Shown piece after piece: positions 5,101 through 5,485 of a stretch of 5,485 nt of DNA; positions within the stretch are counted from its first letter, which is position 1; each line of letters opens with the position of its first letter. Origin of the DNA: Rubrobacter sp. (lineage in GTDB: Bacteria > Actinomycetota > Rubrobacteria > Rubrobacterales > Rubrobacteraceae); NCBI GenBank assembly GCA_016781705.1, contig JADDPV010000022.1, positions 1 to 5,485 of the forward strand. Direction: 5' to 3'. Under the pieces are notes generated by a model. The model did not search any database and was not told the DNA's origin. It was given only the letters and a program-made list of their open reading frames with translations. Made by a program: the position numbers and the translations under genes.

Positions 5101-5481
5101 ATGGCCGAGGATCTCATACTGCTCGAAGGCATGACCTTCCACGGTCGCCACGGGACCCTGCCAGCCGAGCGCGAGCTGGGCCAACCGTTCGTGGTGAGCA
5201 TCGAGATGCGCCTCGACCTGCGTCCCGCCGGAACCTCCGACGACCTCACGAAGACCGTGGACTACGGCGAGGTCCACCGGCTGGCGCGCTCGATCGTCGA
5301 GGGGGATCCCGTCGACCTGATCGAGACGCTCGCGGAGAGGATCTGCGCCGCCGTCCTCGAGAACTACCCGGTAGTCGAGGCCGTGAAGGTCAGGGTCGCC
5401 AAACCGCACGTCCGGCTCGACGGCACGGTCCTCGCGGGCTCGGCTGTCGAGATCTCGCGTTACGCGGCGACGAGCCCGTAG
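5101..5481 (+). CDS. folB: Dihydroneopterin aldolase
   Basis: A 126-residue cytosolic folate-pathway enzyme that cleaves 7,8-dihydroneopterin to 6-hydroxymethyl-7,8-dihydropterin and glycolaldehyde; many members also epimerise the substrate. The length fits the family (about 120). Key residues match the S. aureus enzyme: Glu23 in LPAERELGQPF, Tyr55 in VDYGEVHRL, Glu75 in DLIETLAERI, which anchors the pterin, and the catalytic Lys101 in VRVAKPHVRL. The N-terminal LEGMTFHGRHG is the usual first strand. The start is ATG, with in-frame codons upstream giving no other start before a TAG at 5047-5049. There is no SD before it (see the leaderless promoter entry). The stop TAG at 5479-5481 is complete, 4 bases from the window edge, so a downstream partner such as folK may follow. 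It is divergent from an operon that also holds PTPS-like and RibD-like genes, so pteridine genes flank both sides of the promoter region. Confidence 0.95.
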   Translation: MAEDLILLEGMTFHGRHGTLPAERELGQPFVVSIEMRLDLRPAGTSDDLTKTVDYGEVHRLARSIVEGDPVDLIETLAERICAAVLENYPVVEAVKVRVAKPHVRLDGTVLAGSAVEISRYAATSP

Positions 5482-5485
5482 GGGC

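Overview
This window is a gene-dense, very GC-rich (estimated near 70%), GTG/TTG-start-rich bacterial chromosome segment. Codon use, the short actinobacterial-style intergenic gaps and a likely leaderless gene suggest a high-GC actinobacterium. A deep-branching lineage such as Rubrobacter or a relative is plausible, but this is an inference and not proven here. There are no RNA genes, insertion sequences, CRISPR arrays or signs of recent transfer.

Layout. Positions 1-963 (+) hold the 3' part of a CaxA-type Ca2+/H+ antiporter whose start lies outside the window. It converges, across only 16 bp, with a five-gene minus-strand operon (transcribed from about 5007 down to 980). In transcription order the operon is: a stand-alone RibD-type reductase domain protein (5007-4330), a cysteine-free MDR dehydrogenase of the 'zinc-binding alcohol dehydrogenase'/BchC-like type (4340-3321), a PTPS/QueD-fold protein (3310-2933), a family GT4 glycosyltransferase (2917-1847) and a class I SAM methyltransferase (1837-980). 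Junctions are -11, +10, +15 and +9 bp, so the five genes are very likely co-transcribed. A 93-bp divergent intergenic region (5008-5100) separates the operon from folB (5101-5481, +), dihydroneopterin aldolase of folate synthesis.

How the genes may work together. Three of the seven genes belong to families that act on pteridines or their pyrimidine precursors: folB, the PTPS-like gene and the RibD-like reductase. They sit with a redox enzyme, a sugar transferase and a methyltransferase, which is the enzyme set expected for a tailored (reduced, glycosylated, methylated) pteridine-like or deazapurine-like metabolite. The PTPS-like protein keeps its zinc-binding histidines and the substrate-anchoring Glu but lacks the Cys-Asp-His catalytic residues of QueD, so it probably does not do the textbook reaction. 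The product is not known to me. This operon is the candidate undescribed system in the window. The antiporter appears to be an unrelated convergent neighbour.
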